NCBI GenBank assembly: GCA_032622095.1
Contig: CP136063.1
Coordinates: 40,148,106 to 40,212,105 of the forward strand
Reading direction: 5' to 3'
Source of the DNA: Siphonodentalium dalli
Lineage: Eukaryota; Mollusca; Scaphopoda; Gadilida; Siphonodentaliidae
DNA length: 64,000 bases
Both the position numbers and the translations under genes were made by a program. Position 1 is the stretch's first letter, and each line of letters starts with the position of its first letter. Positions 1 to 12,318 of the stretch are shown piece by piece. The notes beneath the pieces were generated by a model. It did no database searches and was not told the DNA's origin. It saw nothing but the letters and a program-made list of their open reading frames with translations.

Positions 1-782
1 ATGGTTTTCAAGAAGTAATCTTAATTGTTTAACAAAATGAGAACAGTTAAATTAAATCCTATGAAGTAGTTTTATTGAACGCTCTATATTTAGGGCAAGT
101 AGGAAACAAACACTTGACTTGAATCTGTTTCCTTATTTGATTTGATCTCAGTGCATGTGCATTCATATGCTTGTTTGATGTGATAAATTAGTTGCATGTG
201 TGTCAGTGGTATTGCATGTGTTCCGTATGTATATGTATATGTTTGTCATCTTTGTCTTGCATGTATTGTATGTTTGTTGATGTATGATTGTTTGTCACTT
301 CGTATATGATCAAGTCATCCGCAATAAACCGTTAAAGGTAATATATGGTCTTCAAGATGTTTTTCTGAACTTGTATTGTGCTGGAGAACGAATAATGTCG
401 ATAAAAGTTGAAATATAACACTTATAATTTATCTTTTTAATTTGTTTTATTTGTAATTGGCATAGCTTACCATAAAACAAAATGCATCATTATTGGAATT
501 ATTTTAACGACATAAAACGAAATTGACAATCCCAACTGCACCGTTTACTGGTTTCGGACTCGGGCTACAACTTTTAGTGTGCCGCCTCCGTTTCGTTCAA
601 TAAAAGGTTCTGTTATTTGATACCAACATTCTAAACGGCGTTATTTTAACAATAGGACATTATGATATTCTACTATTTTCACATGCTTTATCTGATGCGG
701 CCCGACAATGTGTAAGTTCTGATTGTGTCCATGTATGTTATACACATAATGAACCATTTATATCCATAGCATTTGATAATAT
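1..782. other. Unannotated AT-rich sequence
   Basis: No coding region, RNA gene or repeat family recurring elsewhere in the window was recognised. All frames are short and contain simple TG-rich stretches near 180-300. Confidence 0.5.
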
Positions 783-1039
783 TTAAATTTTAAATAGTTG
801 CGTATGTATCAAATAATATATATGAACAGAAGACCCCTGTCCGGAAAAGCTTCTATCAGTATCAATTAATATTTATTTTATTTCGAATATTAAATCGGGA
901 CCGTTCATGTTACTATTTTCAGAACAGACCATTCGGATGATACCATATTGCGATATAGAGCACTGGGCTGTTCCTACGGCTACACAACGAAAGTCAAATG
1001 TCACAGATTCGTTGTTTGTATTGTTTTGTTCCACATAAT
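783..1039 (-). mobile_element. MITE A, one half (split copy 1)
   Basis: This matches the GTGGGTATAAAATAATAG ... GGTTCTAAAAATAGTAAC half of the A family seen at 16.4, 24.0, 31.2, 40.1 and 48.3 kb. Its outer terminus is decayed. It stops at TTCCACATA, and the missing half reappears at 4421-4669 beyond the inserted B-bounded block. The two halves together approximate a normal ~520-bp A element. Short ORFs here are artefacts of the repeat. Confidence 0.8.
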
Positions 1040-1510
1040 TTAGGTTACAGTGAAGTAATTCGATTGGTAGCGCCCTCCAACAGTCCAAGTGATTTTGGAC
1101 CAAGATGCAGGAGAGAATTAAAAAAATTCTGGGCTCTGGTTGGTTAATAGTAGTTTCGATATTTAAACATATAAAATACATGCAATCACTCCGCTTGAAA
1201 TTTCAGACTCCAAACAAAACATTGGCACATTGTAAAGCACGTGGTTCCTAGATTTAATTTTTTTGGTGTGAGGTAAAAAATGTCAATATTTTTTTCATGC
1301 AATTCTGACTCTCGATTATAAATCCCAAATTTAAAGGTACATTCCATGCTCGATGATATGATTTTTTTCATGCAGAAACTTTGCGCATATGCCAATCCTG
1401 GTGATCATGTACTCATTTATCACAATTCTTGGATTGTCAGGGCTGCAGGCCATTATATGTTAACACTGAGCCTGAGGCCTATGGGAAATAATTACTTCAC
1501 TGTAACCTAA
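1040..1510 (+). mobile_element. MITE B, copy 1
   Basis: The element opens with TTAGGTTACAGTGAAGTAAT and closes with the inverse ATTACTTCACTGTAACCTAA, giving ~20-bp perfect terminal inverted repeats around ~430 bp of noncoding sequence. A second copy of the same sequence and orientation is at 2396-4420. No transposase is encoded, so it is non-autonomous. The superfamily is not assigned. Confidence 0.85.
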
Positions 1511-2395
1511 AGCACAAAAATGATCTTTTTTCTCATTTGGGCCCAGTGGTGGGTTTCCTATAAACACTGACCAACAAACAATTAGGGAACTTGTAGCACG
1601 TGGCATATTATATTATTTGAGTCGGTGGTAATCAATGAGAAGCCAATATTAACCCATCTGGGACAATTTTTGCTTCAAATTTTCACCTCGAAAATCTCCC
1701 TTTTTTGTCCGTTATGAACCCATATGTGTACATTTAATGAATGCCATGGTAACAACTCACGCATTGAACATCGAGGGTCAGTACACAACTGAAATAAAGG
1801 CTTTTCGACTAGCTATGAGAGCAATCTACATCGCTATCTGTGGCAGGTCTCTAAAATTTGATGTAAAACATGACCAGTGTAGGGTTAAATGGCAGCCAAT
1901 TAGTCTGCTTGAGGTGGCTTGTCGACAAAAAGTGTAACACGGTGGTGTGTTTGAGTGATGTGGCTGTTTCCATGCACATACATGTAGGCACATAATCATT
2001 CTGCTTCACTCAAAACTTCAGTTTTTGCCAAAATTTCGTTTACCAGGACTCAGAATTTGTCAAGTGCGCCCAATTCAAGCTCCAGCGTGTCCATGTTTAT
2101 CAGGCGAACGATCGTCCATATTTTCTCAGAGAGAAATCGGTCAGCTTTCACACCAATGATGGGTATATATGCTACCATCGTTTACTTTATCGACGTGGAC
2201 CTCACATGGTGACTTTTCGTGTTCATTTTAAGATATTTTGTGTTGCAATTGTAAACAGGGGTGGGGTCAGGAAAGGATTAATAAGACGAAAACAAAGTCA
2301 TGGATAGAGATTTTGTATCTTATTTTCAAATGTGAAGAGTCCAGTGACCGATTTGTGTCATTTTCAGATGGCATGTCATTGACGCTGTTGTCACT
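1511..2395. other. Spacer between two B elements
   Basis: This 885-bp segment lies between two directly oriented B elements. It has no convincing gene; a 66-codon ORF at 1737-1937 has no recognisable features. It may be host sequence carried along, because the whole B1-spacer-B2 block sits inside MITE A. Confidence 0.5.
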
Positions 2396-2499
2396 TTAGG
2401 TTACAGTGAAGTAATTCGATTGGTAGCGCCCTCCAACGGATTTTGGAGAGAATTAAAAAAATTCTGGGCTCTGGTTGGTTAATAGTAGTTTCGATATTT

Positions 2500-4073
2500 T
2501 TTTACCTGTATTTTTTACCTGTATTCTTGAGCCTTATAAGCTTTCGCTTGTTGTGGCTAATACGTTAGTCCTTGATTTCAAATTTGTGTTTGCGCATGTC
2601 ATTGAAATCGTAGTGGAATTTATTTTCTTTGTCTCTCCATTGGTCATTAAGAATTGATTTAAATTCATAGATCGTATTTGCCGAGACGCATATATCCGTT
2701 AGACCGTTCCATGAATTTATATTTCTCGCCACAAAATTGTTGCTTGTCCTTGTACTAGTGAATAGTTCCTTTCTTAATTTTTTACTGTGCCCTCTTGTTC
2801 GACTCTCTTTATCAATTATCATTGGTAGATCAGCTTCATCATATCCTTCTATTATCTTGAAAATTTGGATCATGTCACATCGTTCTCTCCTGTACTCTAG
2901 TGTTGGAATGCCTAGTTTCCTTATCCTTTCTTCGTACTGCATGCCCCTCAAGCTTGTGACTATTCTCGTTGCTCGTCTCTGTACGCTTTCTATCATGGTT
3001 TTGTATTTCTTATAGTGTGGGTTCCAAATGGCTGATCCGTATTCTAATACTGGTCGAACAAAAGATTTTTAGCATCTCTTCATCCATGTAGCTGAAAGTT
3101 CTTTTTATTATACCTATTCTTTGATTGGCTCTTTGGACACTCTTTGCAATATGTGTTGAGAATTTCAAGTTGTTGTTAAAGATGACTCCTATGTCCTTTT
3201 CTTCCGTGGTTTCCTCTATTTCATAATGTGACTCATTCTCTGTGATGTTGTATTTTTGTCCCGAGTTGCTTTTCCCTATATGCATCACTTTGCATTTTGC
3301 TGCGTTAAATCTCAATAACCATTTGTCGGACCAGTCAGATAGCTGGTCAAGGTCTCGCTGTAAATCTTCTGCATCTTCTTGATTATTGACATTTCTGTAC
3401 AGTTTGGTGTCATCGGCAAAAATCTTGACATTGCTCTTCACATTATTGGTGATGTCATTGATGAAGATTAAAAACAATATCGGTCCTAGAACTGAGCCTT
3501 GAGGGATGCCACTAGTTACTTTTTTCTGTGATGAATATTTGTCAGATACTCTGACTGCCTGCTTCCTTCCTGATAAAAAATCCTTAATCCAGCTGTAAAC
3601 CTCTCCTTTAATTCCGTAGTATGATAACCTTTTCATTAGCCTTCCATGTGGCACTGTGTCGAAGGCTTTCCTGAAGTCAAGGTATATTACATCTATATTG
3701 TTTTCATCCTCAAGTGCTCTGAACCAGTCATCTTGTACTTCAAGTAGCTGTGTTACACATGATCTTTTAGCTCGAAACCCATGCTGTTCTTTATTGAATA
3801 AGTCGTTGGGAGTCCATATGCTTAACCACTTCATCCCTAATGATCCTCTCCATAACTTTACAGATAATGCTGGTCAGGCTAACTGGTCTGTAATTCCCAG
3901 GGTTGCTCTTTTTTCCCTTCTTGAAAATGGGTACAACTGTTGCATTTTTCCAGTCCTCAGGTATTTTTCCTTCCCTTAGGGTTTTGTTGAATAGTGTGCT
4001 GAGGGGGGTACTGAGTGATGTTGCTGCATGCCTCAATATTGCTGGGTGAATATTGTCCTCGCCTGGGGATTTA
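2500..4073 (-). mobile_element. CR1-like non-LTR retrotransposon, 5'-truncated
   Basis: The element runs on the minus strand and is flanked by the 7-bp target-site duplication GATATTT (2493-2499 and 4074-4080), which is present once in the uninterrupted B copy. Its 3' end (left edge) is a short tandem tail, two copies of TACAGGTAAAAA, typical of CR1/L2 elements rather than a poly-A tail. Only the reverse transcriptase and C-terminal region remain; the endonuclease region is missing, as expected for 5' truncation. It is dead because of frameshifts. Confidence 0.88.
2565..4036 (-). pseudogene. CR1/Jockey-type reverse transcriptase, frameshifted
   Basis: Three minus-strand reading frames are pieces of one RT protein: 4036-3791, 3834-3010 and 2996-2565. 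In order they show NYRPVSLTS (fingers), HGFR, LDFRKAFDTVPH, the GIPQGSVLGPILFLIFIND block, the catalytic FADDT motif, KCKVMHIGKSN, then the C-terminal RRATRIV...LRGM..EERIRKLGIPTLEYRR segment of CR1-type elements. Frame changes occur near 3800 (after SQRLIQ) and near 3060 (within IFC/VRPVLEYGSAIW). The endonuclease is absent. The enzyme would have primed cDNA synthesis at the target site; this copy cannot make an intact protein. Confidence 0.9.
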
Positions 4074-4420
4074 GATATTTAAACATATAAAATACATGCA
4101 ATCACTCCTCTTGAAATTTCAGACTCCAAACAAAACATTGGCACATTGTAAAGCACGTGGTTCCTAGATTTAATTATTTTGGTGTGAGGTTAAAAAATGT
4201 CAATATTTTTTTCATGCAATTCTGACTCTCGATTATAAATCCCAAATTTAAAGGTACATTCCATGCTCGATGGTATGATTTTTTTCATGCAGAAACTTTG
4301 CGCATATGCCAATTCCGGTGACCATGTACTCATTTATCACAATTCTTGGATTATCAGGGCTGCAGGCCATTATATGTTAACACTGAGGCCTATGGGAAAT
4401 AATTACTTCACTGTAACCAT

Positions 4421-4669
4421 AAGCGCTAATAAGTATAATTAACGTTTATTTGTGACAAAATTGTTTCATAAAATTTCTGGTCTCTGTTAACGGTAACCAC
4501 TATTGTTCGTTAGCTGAACAAACACACCTTTTTAGACCAGAAAATATTTGAAATAAAATTAAAATTAATCGATAGAAGCATTTCCAGACAGGAGTCTTTG
4601 ATTCAAATCTAATATTTTATACCCCGGTAACTGTATTATACATGTTTACAAAGAGATAATTCACCTTTA
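4421..4669 (-). mobile_element. MITE A, other half of split copy 1
   Basis: The segment starts at the A-family junction (TAAGCGCTAATAAGTATAATT) and runs to the A terminus GATAATTCACCTTTAA. It contains the typical TTAGCTGAACAAACACACC and TTTTAGACCAGAAAAT blocks. It complements the half at 783-1039. Confidence 0.8.
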
Positions 4670-6237
4670 AGCCTTCTCATATCTCATGAGTTACTTTCCA
4701 TATATAACTACATTTCCACGTGTACATGCATGAATGGAGGAATTACAGTTTTATGGGAAGCACTTTTCACATTTATTAATTATTTACGTTTAACCTCGAA
4801 TATTTGTGCTAATATTTCCGCTTAAGCACAAATAACCTCTATCATTGTTCTTTTAAAAGTGCAAATATTTATGCTTAAAAAATAATATGCATTGACCCCC
4901 CCCCCCCCCCCCCCGACTTAATTTTAAATTGCACAGGCCAAAACACATCACTAAAGTTTATATAGCCCCACCATATGAGGGAAACAATCCCCCAGAAACC
5001 CCAAGATCTGTTTCATGACCATGGAAATGGTATAGATCTGTGCATATATATTGGGTTTTATAAAATAAACTATATCTCTGGGATGGAGACAAATTCTTGG
5101 GGACAGAGATGCTGATATTATGGAAATAGGGTTTTTTCCCCTACTTCAAGTCAATAAGTACACCCTATAAGAGAAGCAAACGCCGAGTAACCCCTAATTC
5201 CCTATTTATGGCCATGGAAATGGTATATATATATGTGCAGGAGATGCCCCTGTAATAAAATATACTTGAGCTCTGGGAGTGAGACACCAATTCTTGGACA
5301 CCAGGGACAGACACGCTGATATGTGTATGGATTTTTTTCAACTTTCCAGTCTGTATGGGGCTACTACAACTATGGGCCCACGATAATATAATATGAGATG
5401 GACTCAATCATTCACACCATAGGGATGTAAGGGAGTGTTAGGTATTTGCGCTTAAGCACAAATGATTTACACTTAAACACATATTTGCGCTTAATTGAAG
5501 GTATGTGACACTTATTTCTTTCACTGTCCTTCAAGTTGGTGAGCATTACATGTGAGTTACACATGCGAACATATTTCTTTCAAAAAAGCGGTAAGTGTTT
5601 TCTCCAGCTTTGAGTCTACATGTGTATTGACAGTATTAGCTATCTGCACAATACATAAGTCGCTCTCCATTGTAGATCCATAACTGCATGCACAGTGCTT
5701 TGCAGTCACTGACAATCTGAGCAAAAAACAGTACCAAACTCAAACACTTTGTTGAAAGTTACACATTATTTATGTGGATAATTACTTGTCAGACATCTCT
5801 CGACGTTCGAAAGGGTTAAAATAAAAAAAACTTTCTTTCACTGCCCTTTTAGTTTGTGAACATCAACTGTGAGTCAACCCTGCGTGCTTGGAAAAGGTAA
5901 CTCTTCTTTGTGTATATATACATACATACAGTACTCCACATGTTCACATATAGATGTTATATTATATGTTGAGGATTTACATCGAGTTATGTTGGGAAAT
6001 AAGATTTTATGAAACAAGTTTGGTCAATTTGATTTACAACGAGTTTTAGAAAATCTTATATCCCAACATTGTTGAAGTTGAAGATCTTGTATATCGCATA
6101 AAACAAACTAGAGCTTTGTGACTTTTTAACAAATCCTAATCAATAAAAAAAATGCTTACAATTACTGCGTTGGCTGAAACGCACCATGGCCGTACGAGGA
6201 CAGTATTGCGCGCTCTTTTGCTCTATACTCTAATCAT
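4670..6237. other. Gene-free region with poly-C tract and diverged repeats
   Basis: No gene was recognised. A run of ~18 C occurs near 4897-4914. Two diverged copies of a ~200-bp unit lie near 4980-5170 and 5195-5370, sharing CATGGAAATGGTATA and TTCTTGG...GGGACAGA. A second loose repeat (TTTCTTTCACTG.CCTT) occurs near 5515 and 5830. Confidence 0.6.
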
Positions 6238-9200
6238 CGATGGGCGCCTGTGGCGCATAAGATACTATGGGTGGCGGGGTGAGATGGTGGGTGGGAACTT
6301 ACCTCTATACTCTAATAATCTTTACCTCTATACTCTAATAATCCAGGGGCGCCTGTGGCGCATAAGATACTATGGGTGGCGGGGTGAGATGGTGGGTGGG
6401 AACTTACCTCTATACTCTAATAATCTTTACCTCTATACTCTAATAATCCAGGGGCGCCTGTGGCGCATAAGATACTATGGGTGGCGGGGTGAGATGGTGG
6501 GTGGGAACTTACCTCTATACTCTAATAATCTTTACCTCTATACTCTAATAATCCAGGGGCGCCTGTGGCGCATAAGATACTATGGGTGGCGGGGTGAGAT
6601 GGTGGGTGGGAACTTACCTCTATACTCTAATAATCTTTACCTCTATACTCTAATAATCCAGGGGCGCCTGTGGCGCATAAGATACTATGGGTGGCGGGGT
6701 GAGATGGTGGGTGGGAACTTACCTCTATACTCTAATAATCTTTACCTCTATACTCTAATAATCCAGGGGCGCCTGTGGCGCATAAGATACTATGGGTGGC
6801 GGGGTGAGATGGTGGGTGGGAACTTACCTCTATACTCTAATAATCTTTACCTCTATACTCTAATAATCCAGGGGCGCCTGTGGCGCATAAGATACTATGG
6901 GTGGCGGGGTGAGATGGTGGGTGGGAACTTACCTCTATACTCTAATAATCTTTACCTCTATACTCTAATAATCCAGGGGCGCCTGTGGCGCATAAGATAC
7001 TATGGGTGGCGGGGTGAGATGGTGGGTGGGAACTTACCTCTATACTCTAATAATCTTTACCTCTATACTCTAATAATCCAGGGGCGCCTGTGGCGCATAA
7101 GATACTATGGGTGGCGGGATGAGATGGTGGGTGATTATTTTCCTCTGTACTCTAATAATCCAGGGGCGCCTGTGGCGCATAAGATACTATGGGTGGCGGG
7201 GTGAGATGGTGGGTGGGAACTATGGGTGGCGGGGTGAGATGGTGGGTGATTATTTTCCTCTGTACTCTAATAATCCAGGGGCGCCTGTGGCGCATAAGAT
7301 ACTATGGGTGGCGGGGTGAGATGGTGGGTGATTATTTTCCTCTGTACTCTAATAATCCAGGGGCGCCTGTGGCGCATAAGATACTATGGGTGGCGGGATG
7401 AGATGGTGGGTGATTATTTTCCTCTGTACTCTAATAATCCAGGGGCGCCTGTGGCGCATAAGATACTATGGGTGGCGGGGTGAGATGGTGGGTGGGAACT
7501 ATGGGTGGCGGGGTGAGATGGTGGGTGATTATTTTCCTCTGTACTCTAATAATCCAGGGGCGCCTGTGGCGCATAAGATACTATGGGTGGCGAGGTGAGA
7601 TGGTGGGTGATTATTTTCCTCTGTACTCTAATAATCCAGGGGCGCCTGTGGCGCATAAGATACTATGGGTGGCGGGATGAGATGGTGGGTGATTATTTTC
7701 CTCTGTACTCTAATAATCCAGGGGCGCCTGTGGCGCATAAGATACTATGGGTGGCGGGGTGAGATGGTGGGTGGGAACTATGGGTGGCGGGGTGAGATGG
7801 TGGGTGATTATTTTCCTCTGTACTCTAATAATCCAGGGGCGCCTGTGGCGCATAAGATACTATGGGTGGCGGGGTGAGATGGTGGGTGATTATTTTCCTC
7901 TGTACTCTAATAATCCAGGGGCGCCTGTGGCGCATAAGATACTATGGGTGGCGGGATGAGATGGTGGGTGATTATTTTCCTCTGTACTCTAATAATCCAG
8001 GGGCGCCTGTGGCGCATAAGATACTATGGGTGGCGGGGTGAGATGGTGGGTGATTATTTTCCTCTGTACTCTAATAATCCAGGGGCGCCTGTGGCGCATA
8101 AGATACTATGGGTGGCGGGATGAGATGGTGGGTGATTATTTTCCTCTGTACTCTAATAATCCAGGGGCGCCTGTGGCGCATAAGATACTATGGGTGGCGG
8201 GATGAGATGGTGGGTGATTATTTTCCTCTGTACTCTAATAATCCAGGGGCGCCTGTGGCGCATAAGATACTATGGGTGGCGGGATGAGATGGTGGGTGAT
8301 TATTTTCCTCTGTACTCTAATAATCCAGGGGCGCCTGTGGCGCATAAGATACAAAGGGTGGCTGGATGGGGTGGTGGGTGGTTACTTACCTCTATACTCT
8401 AATCATCGAGGGGCGCCTGCGGCGCATCAGATACTTATACATATTAGTTATGGGGACAGTAGCCTCTATAGGGGCACCTGCGCCACAGAAGATACTATGG
8501 GTGGCGGGATGGGGTGGTGTGTGGGTACTTACCTCTATACTCTAATCATACAATTACTACGTTGGCTGAAACGCACCATGGCCGTACGAGGACAGTATTG
8601 CGGGCTCTTTTGCTCTATACTCTAATCATCGAGGGGCGCCTGCGGCGCATAAAATACTATGGGTGGCGGGATGGGGTGGTGGGTGATTATTTTCCTCTGT
8701 ACTCTAATAATCCAGGGGCGCCTGTGGCGCATAAGATACTATGGGTGGCGGGATGAGATGGTGGGTGATTATTTTCCTCTGTACTCTAATAATCCAGGGG
8801 CGCCTGTGGCGCATAAGATACTATGGGTGGCGGGATGAGATGGTGGGTGATTATTTTCCTCTGTACTCTAATAATCCAGGGGCGCCTGTGGCGCATAAGA
8901 TACAAAGGGTGGCTGGATGGGGTGGTGGGTGGTTACTTACCTCTATACTCTAATCATCGAGGGGCGCCTGCGGCGCATCAGATACTTATACATATTAGTT
9001 ATGGGGACAGTAGCCTCTATAGGGGCACCTGCGCCACAGAAGATACTATGGGTGGCGGGATGGGGTGGTGGGTGGGTACTTACCTCTATACTCTAATCAT
9101 ACAATTACTACGTTGGCTGAAACGCACCATGACCGTACGAGGACAGTATTGCGGGCTCTTTTGCTCTATACTCTAATCATCGAGGGGCGCCTGCGGCGCA

Positions 9201-9300
9201 TAAAATACTATGGGTGGCGGGATGGGGTGGTGGGTGGGAACTTACCTCTATACTCTAATCATCGAAGGGCGCCTGCGGCGCATAAGATACTTATACATAT
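6238..9300. repeat. GC-rich satellite with higher-order organisation
   Basis: The basic unit contains CTATACTCTAATAATCCAGG, the inverted motif GCGCC-TGY-GGCGC (hairpin potential) and ATACTATGGGTGGCGGG. Spacing of the GGGGCGCC core is 105 bp from 6346 to 7081 (eight units), then 82 bp. From 7163 onward, spacings of 115, 82 and 82 recur, giving a 279-bp higher-order unit (cores at 7278, 7557 and 7836). The block 8190-8740 is repeated as 8741-9290 with a 551-bp period. The long ORF at 6152-7204 exists only because 105 is a multiple of three. Remnants continue at 11504-11790. Confidence 0.95.
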
Positions 9301-9319
9301 TATTATATACACTGCAAAA

Positions 9320-9800
9320 AGTTTTGGTACCATATGGTACCAATATTGGTCCCGAACCTTGTCGCTGTGTGAGTACCAACACAGGGACCAAATTTAGAAC
9401 CATTTTAAAGTGGTCCTATATTTGGTACAATAGTGAACCAAATTTTAAAACCAAAATTGGTCCCATATGATACCAAAATTGGTCCCGACCCTTGTCGCTG
9501 TGGTAGTACCAAAATAGGGACCAAATTTAGAACCAATTTAAAGTGGTCCTATTTTTAGTACAATAGTGAACCAAATTAGAAACCAAAATTGGATCCATAT
9601 GGTACCAAAATTGGTCCCGACCCTTGTCGCTGTGGGAGTACCAAAATAGGACAAAATTTAGAACCAATTTAAAATGGTCCTATTTTTGATGCAATAGTTG
9701 AACCAAATTAGAAACCAAATTTTGTCCCATATTTAAAGGGGTCCTCTTTTTGGTACAATCATGGATCCAAATTAGAAACCAACATTAAAACCAATGGACG
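9320..9800. repeat. ~134-bp tandem repeat inside the CACTG element
   Basis: About three and a half units contain AATTGGTCCCGACCCTTGTC, GGGACCAAATTTAGAACCA and AAAGTGGTCCTAT. The TTGGTCCC core recurs near 9343, 9478 and 9611. Confidence 0.8.
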
Positions 9801-9879
9801 GGAAGCAAACCGAAATGGCCTGTTCCCTGCACATAGAGTAAAATGTGTATGAATGTCTAAAATAATGGGCCGTAATTCT

Positions 9880-10720
9880 TAATTTGTGTGTAATAATATG
9901 AAAAAAACTAATTTGCGATAAATCGCAAACTTCTATACAATAAATATACATGTATGCGATTTAGTGCAAAGGTCTTTGATTTATAACAAATGTTTGCAAT
10001 TAATCCAATCAACTTTAACTGTATAAACATAAATCATACATATCTGGGTGAACACCAATCGCTCTATAATAGCATGGTCAGACTGCATGTGTGATGAGGG
10101 GAGCAAATCTTTGTGATCAATCATAAAACGACTTTGTGAAACTTCACAAACACCTTTGCAATACCTCGCAGACATTTGCGATAACTGGCAAACCTTTGCA
10201 ATAAATTTCAAGCATCTTTACGATAACTCTCAAACTACTTGGTGATTATACTTTACAATTTATCGTAAACATGTTTGAGATTTATCACGAAGGTTTGTGA
10301 ATTATTGCAGATATATTGTTATGTGTTCATGTTGGCACTAATGGGCTTGAACAGTATAAACACAATAAATCAGACATCCTAAACAGGTCTGGATGAACCA
10401 CAAATCGATCTATGATCGGGCTAAAATATACTGATCGGTCTTTCACAGCCAACATACAAGGGAAGCAAACCAATACTTGAAACAAAAATTAATCCTGATC
10501 TCTTTTGGAGATTTTTTACTGAGAATATTCAAAATTAAAACAACTTTGCGATAAATCGCAAAACAACTTTGCAAAAAATCACAAACACCTTTACGATAAC
10601 TCCCAAACCTTCTTACGATAACTCCCAATTAACTACTTGGTGATTATGCTTTACGATTTATCGCAAAGATGTTTGAGAGTTATCACAATAGCCGATGAGG
10701 TTAAAATAGACCAATCATTC
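9880..10720. repeat. Palindrome-rich region of TTTGCGATAAATCGCAAA type
   Basis: Multiple degenerate copies of TTTGCGAT-AA-ATCGCAAA and of TTTGCAATAACTGGCAAA occur, with a loosely repeated block (ACAGTATAAACA...GGTCTGGATGAAC) near 10015 and 10350. There is no coding potential. Confidence 0.65.
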
Positions 10721-11503
10721 TTTCACAGCATGTACCTTGTATCATGTATCTGGGATAAGAGGAGTAGCTCTAGACGGTTCTAGTATTATCGATCAACCTA
10801 TACTTCAAAAACAAAACAAAATTAGTTCCGATTTTTTTTTATCAAGACAACATCATAATATAATATTATTCACTAAGAACATTCAAAGTTAAAACAATTC
10901 ACAACATTGTCATTGTCAAACTTGTGTAGGCCTAATCAGCCCCATTGCCATTGGCACTGGAATTGTCTGAATTCATTGACTTCGCCTGTTTTCGGAGGTT
11001 ATGACCTATTGTCCCTTTCAAATACCAACATAATCCAGACAGTGCTAATACTATTCCAGGTTATTAAGAAGCAAGTTAGTTCCAATTATTTGCTAAAACA
11101 ATCTAAACAACAGATATTTGTAAACACGAAAACGCATCGATCGCACATGGTTCATTTCACCGGAAGAATATTTTGATTTTTCGTACTATAAACCTCGTAC
11201 CATAAGTGCAGGGGTAAAATAATTATGCCACTTGAAAGATAACGTTATATATTTTCTGGAACACTTAAATGTGATAAAGTATGAGTTATAAAACGTAGCT
11301 TATGTTCAGTAGCTATATATATATCTACTTATACTTATTTTTGTTTTCATTGTCAAGTTGACTAAATTTTTCATTTTGGTTCAGTATGGGACCAAGCCAT
11401 ATTGAAACCAAACGTTACCAAACTGTGCTTGGGCCCATACTGAATCAAAATGAAAAATATTGATACAATATGAGACCACTAGAAACCAAAACATTTAGCA
11501 GTG

Positions 11504-11790
11504 TTGCCTCTATAAGGGCGTCTGCGGCGCATAAGATACTTTGGGTGGGGATGGGGTGCTGGGTGGGTACTTACCTCTATACTCTAATCATTGAGGAGCG
11601 CCTGCGGCGCATAAGATACTAACGGTGACAGGATGGGTTGGTGGGTGGGTACTTACATCTATACTCTAATCATCGAGGGGCGTCTGCGACGCATACGATA
11701 CTATGGGTGCCGGGATGGGGTGGTGGGTGGGTACTTACCTCTATACTCTAATCATCGAGGGGCGCCTGCGGCGCATAAGATACTTATACA
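11504..11790. repeat. Satellite remnant right of the CACTG element
   Basis: Four diverged units of the 6.2-9.3 kb satellite (GGCGCCTGCGGCGCATAAGA and variants) continue here. This shows the array was interrupted by the element at 9310-11503. Confidence 0.85.
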
Positions 11791-11799
11791 TGTAGTCCA

Positions 11800-12318
11800 C
11801 CAATTTGTATACGCCCTTTTGAAAAATGGTCGTATTATGGAAATGGGTTGTCCGTCCGTCGTCCGTATTTAGTTTCCGGATGATAATCTCAGATTGAATC
11901 GAGTGAACTGAACCAAATGTGGTATGTTAGTTTACCACACAAAATACAGATCAAGTTCTAATATGGGGTTCTTCCGCATGACTTTGACAGCATTATGCCC
12001 CTTTTTCGACTTAAATTTTACCTGCTTTGTGGTTTCCGGATGATAACTTTAGATTGAATCGAGTGAACTGAACCAAATTCGGTATGTTAGTTTACCACCC
12101 AAAAATACAGATCAAGTTCGAATATGGGTTATGTCCGCATGATTTTGACTGAGTTGTGCCCCTTTTTCGAGACTCAGATATTACCTCATATGCGATTTCC
12201 AGATGATTACTTTAGATTGAATCGAGTGAACTGAACCAAGTTTCAAACAAATGAATTAAACCTTGCCCAACTTTACCCCAGAAAGGGCGTATTGTGACAC
12301 GCCCCGATGGTTTGCTCT
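11800..12318. repeat. Dispersed repeat with ~160-bp internal tandem units
   Basis: Three copies of TTTCCGGATGATAACTTTAG ... ATTGAATCGAGTGAACTGAA occur near 11872, 12033 and 12197. The edges carry a short inverted repeat, ATACGCCCTTTT (near 11810) and GAAAGGGCGTAT (near 12282), followed by GCCCCGATGGTTTGCTCTTG. The layout resembles a noncoding repeat common in mollusc genomes, from memory. Confidence 0.7.

Larger units (their letters stand above)
2396..4420 (+). mobile_element. MITE B, copy 2, interrupted by a CR1-like element
   Basis: The left part (2396-2499) and right part (4081-4420) align continuously with the intact copy at 1040-1510. They are separated by the retrotransposon at 2500-4073. 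The left part has a small deletion relative to copy 1, and the right terminus is slightly altered (CTGTAACCATAAG). Confidence 0.85.
9310..11503. mobile_element. CACTG-ended non-autonomous DNA transposon
   Basis: The left end CACTGCAAAAAGTTTTGGT and the right end ACCAAAACATTTAGCAGTG are ~19-bp imperfect terminal inverted repeats. The same satellite lies on both sides, so the 2.19-kb element was inserted into it. A clean target-site duplication was not visible. Subterminal sequence is repetitive: ~134-bp tandem units rich in TTGGTCCC/GGGACCAA near 9320-9800, and an inverted repeat (TTTTCATTTTGGTTCAGTAT and its inverse) near 11370-11460. No transposase ORF is present. CACTG termini recall CACTA/EnSpm or Chapaev-type elements, but assignment is uncertain. 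Confidence 0.75.

Noticed and set aside
1737-1937. 66-codon ORF between the B elements
   Set aside because: Short, no recognisable motif, no splice or conservation evidence.
6152-7204. 350-aa ORF with ten near-identical 35-residue repeats
   Set aside because: The repeat is the 105-bp satellite, open only because 105 is a multiple of three. Neighbouring 82-bp units of the same satellite break the frame.
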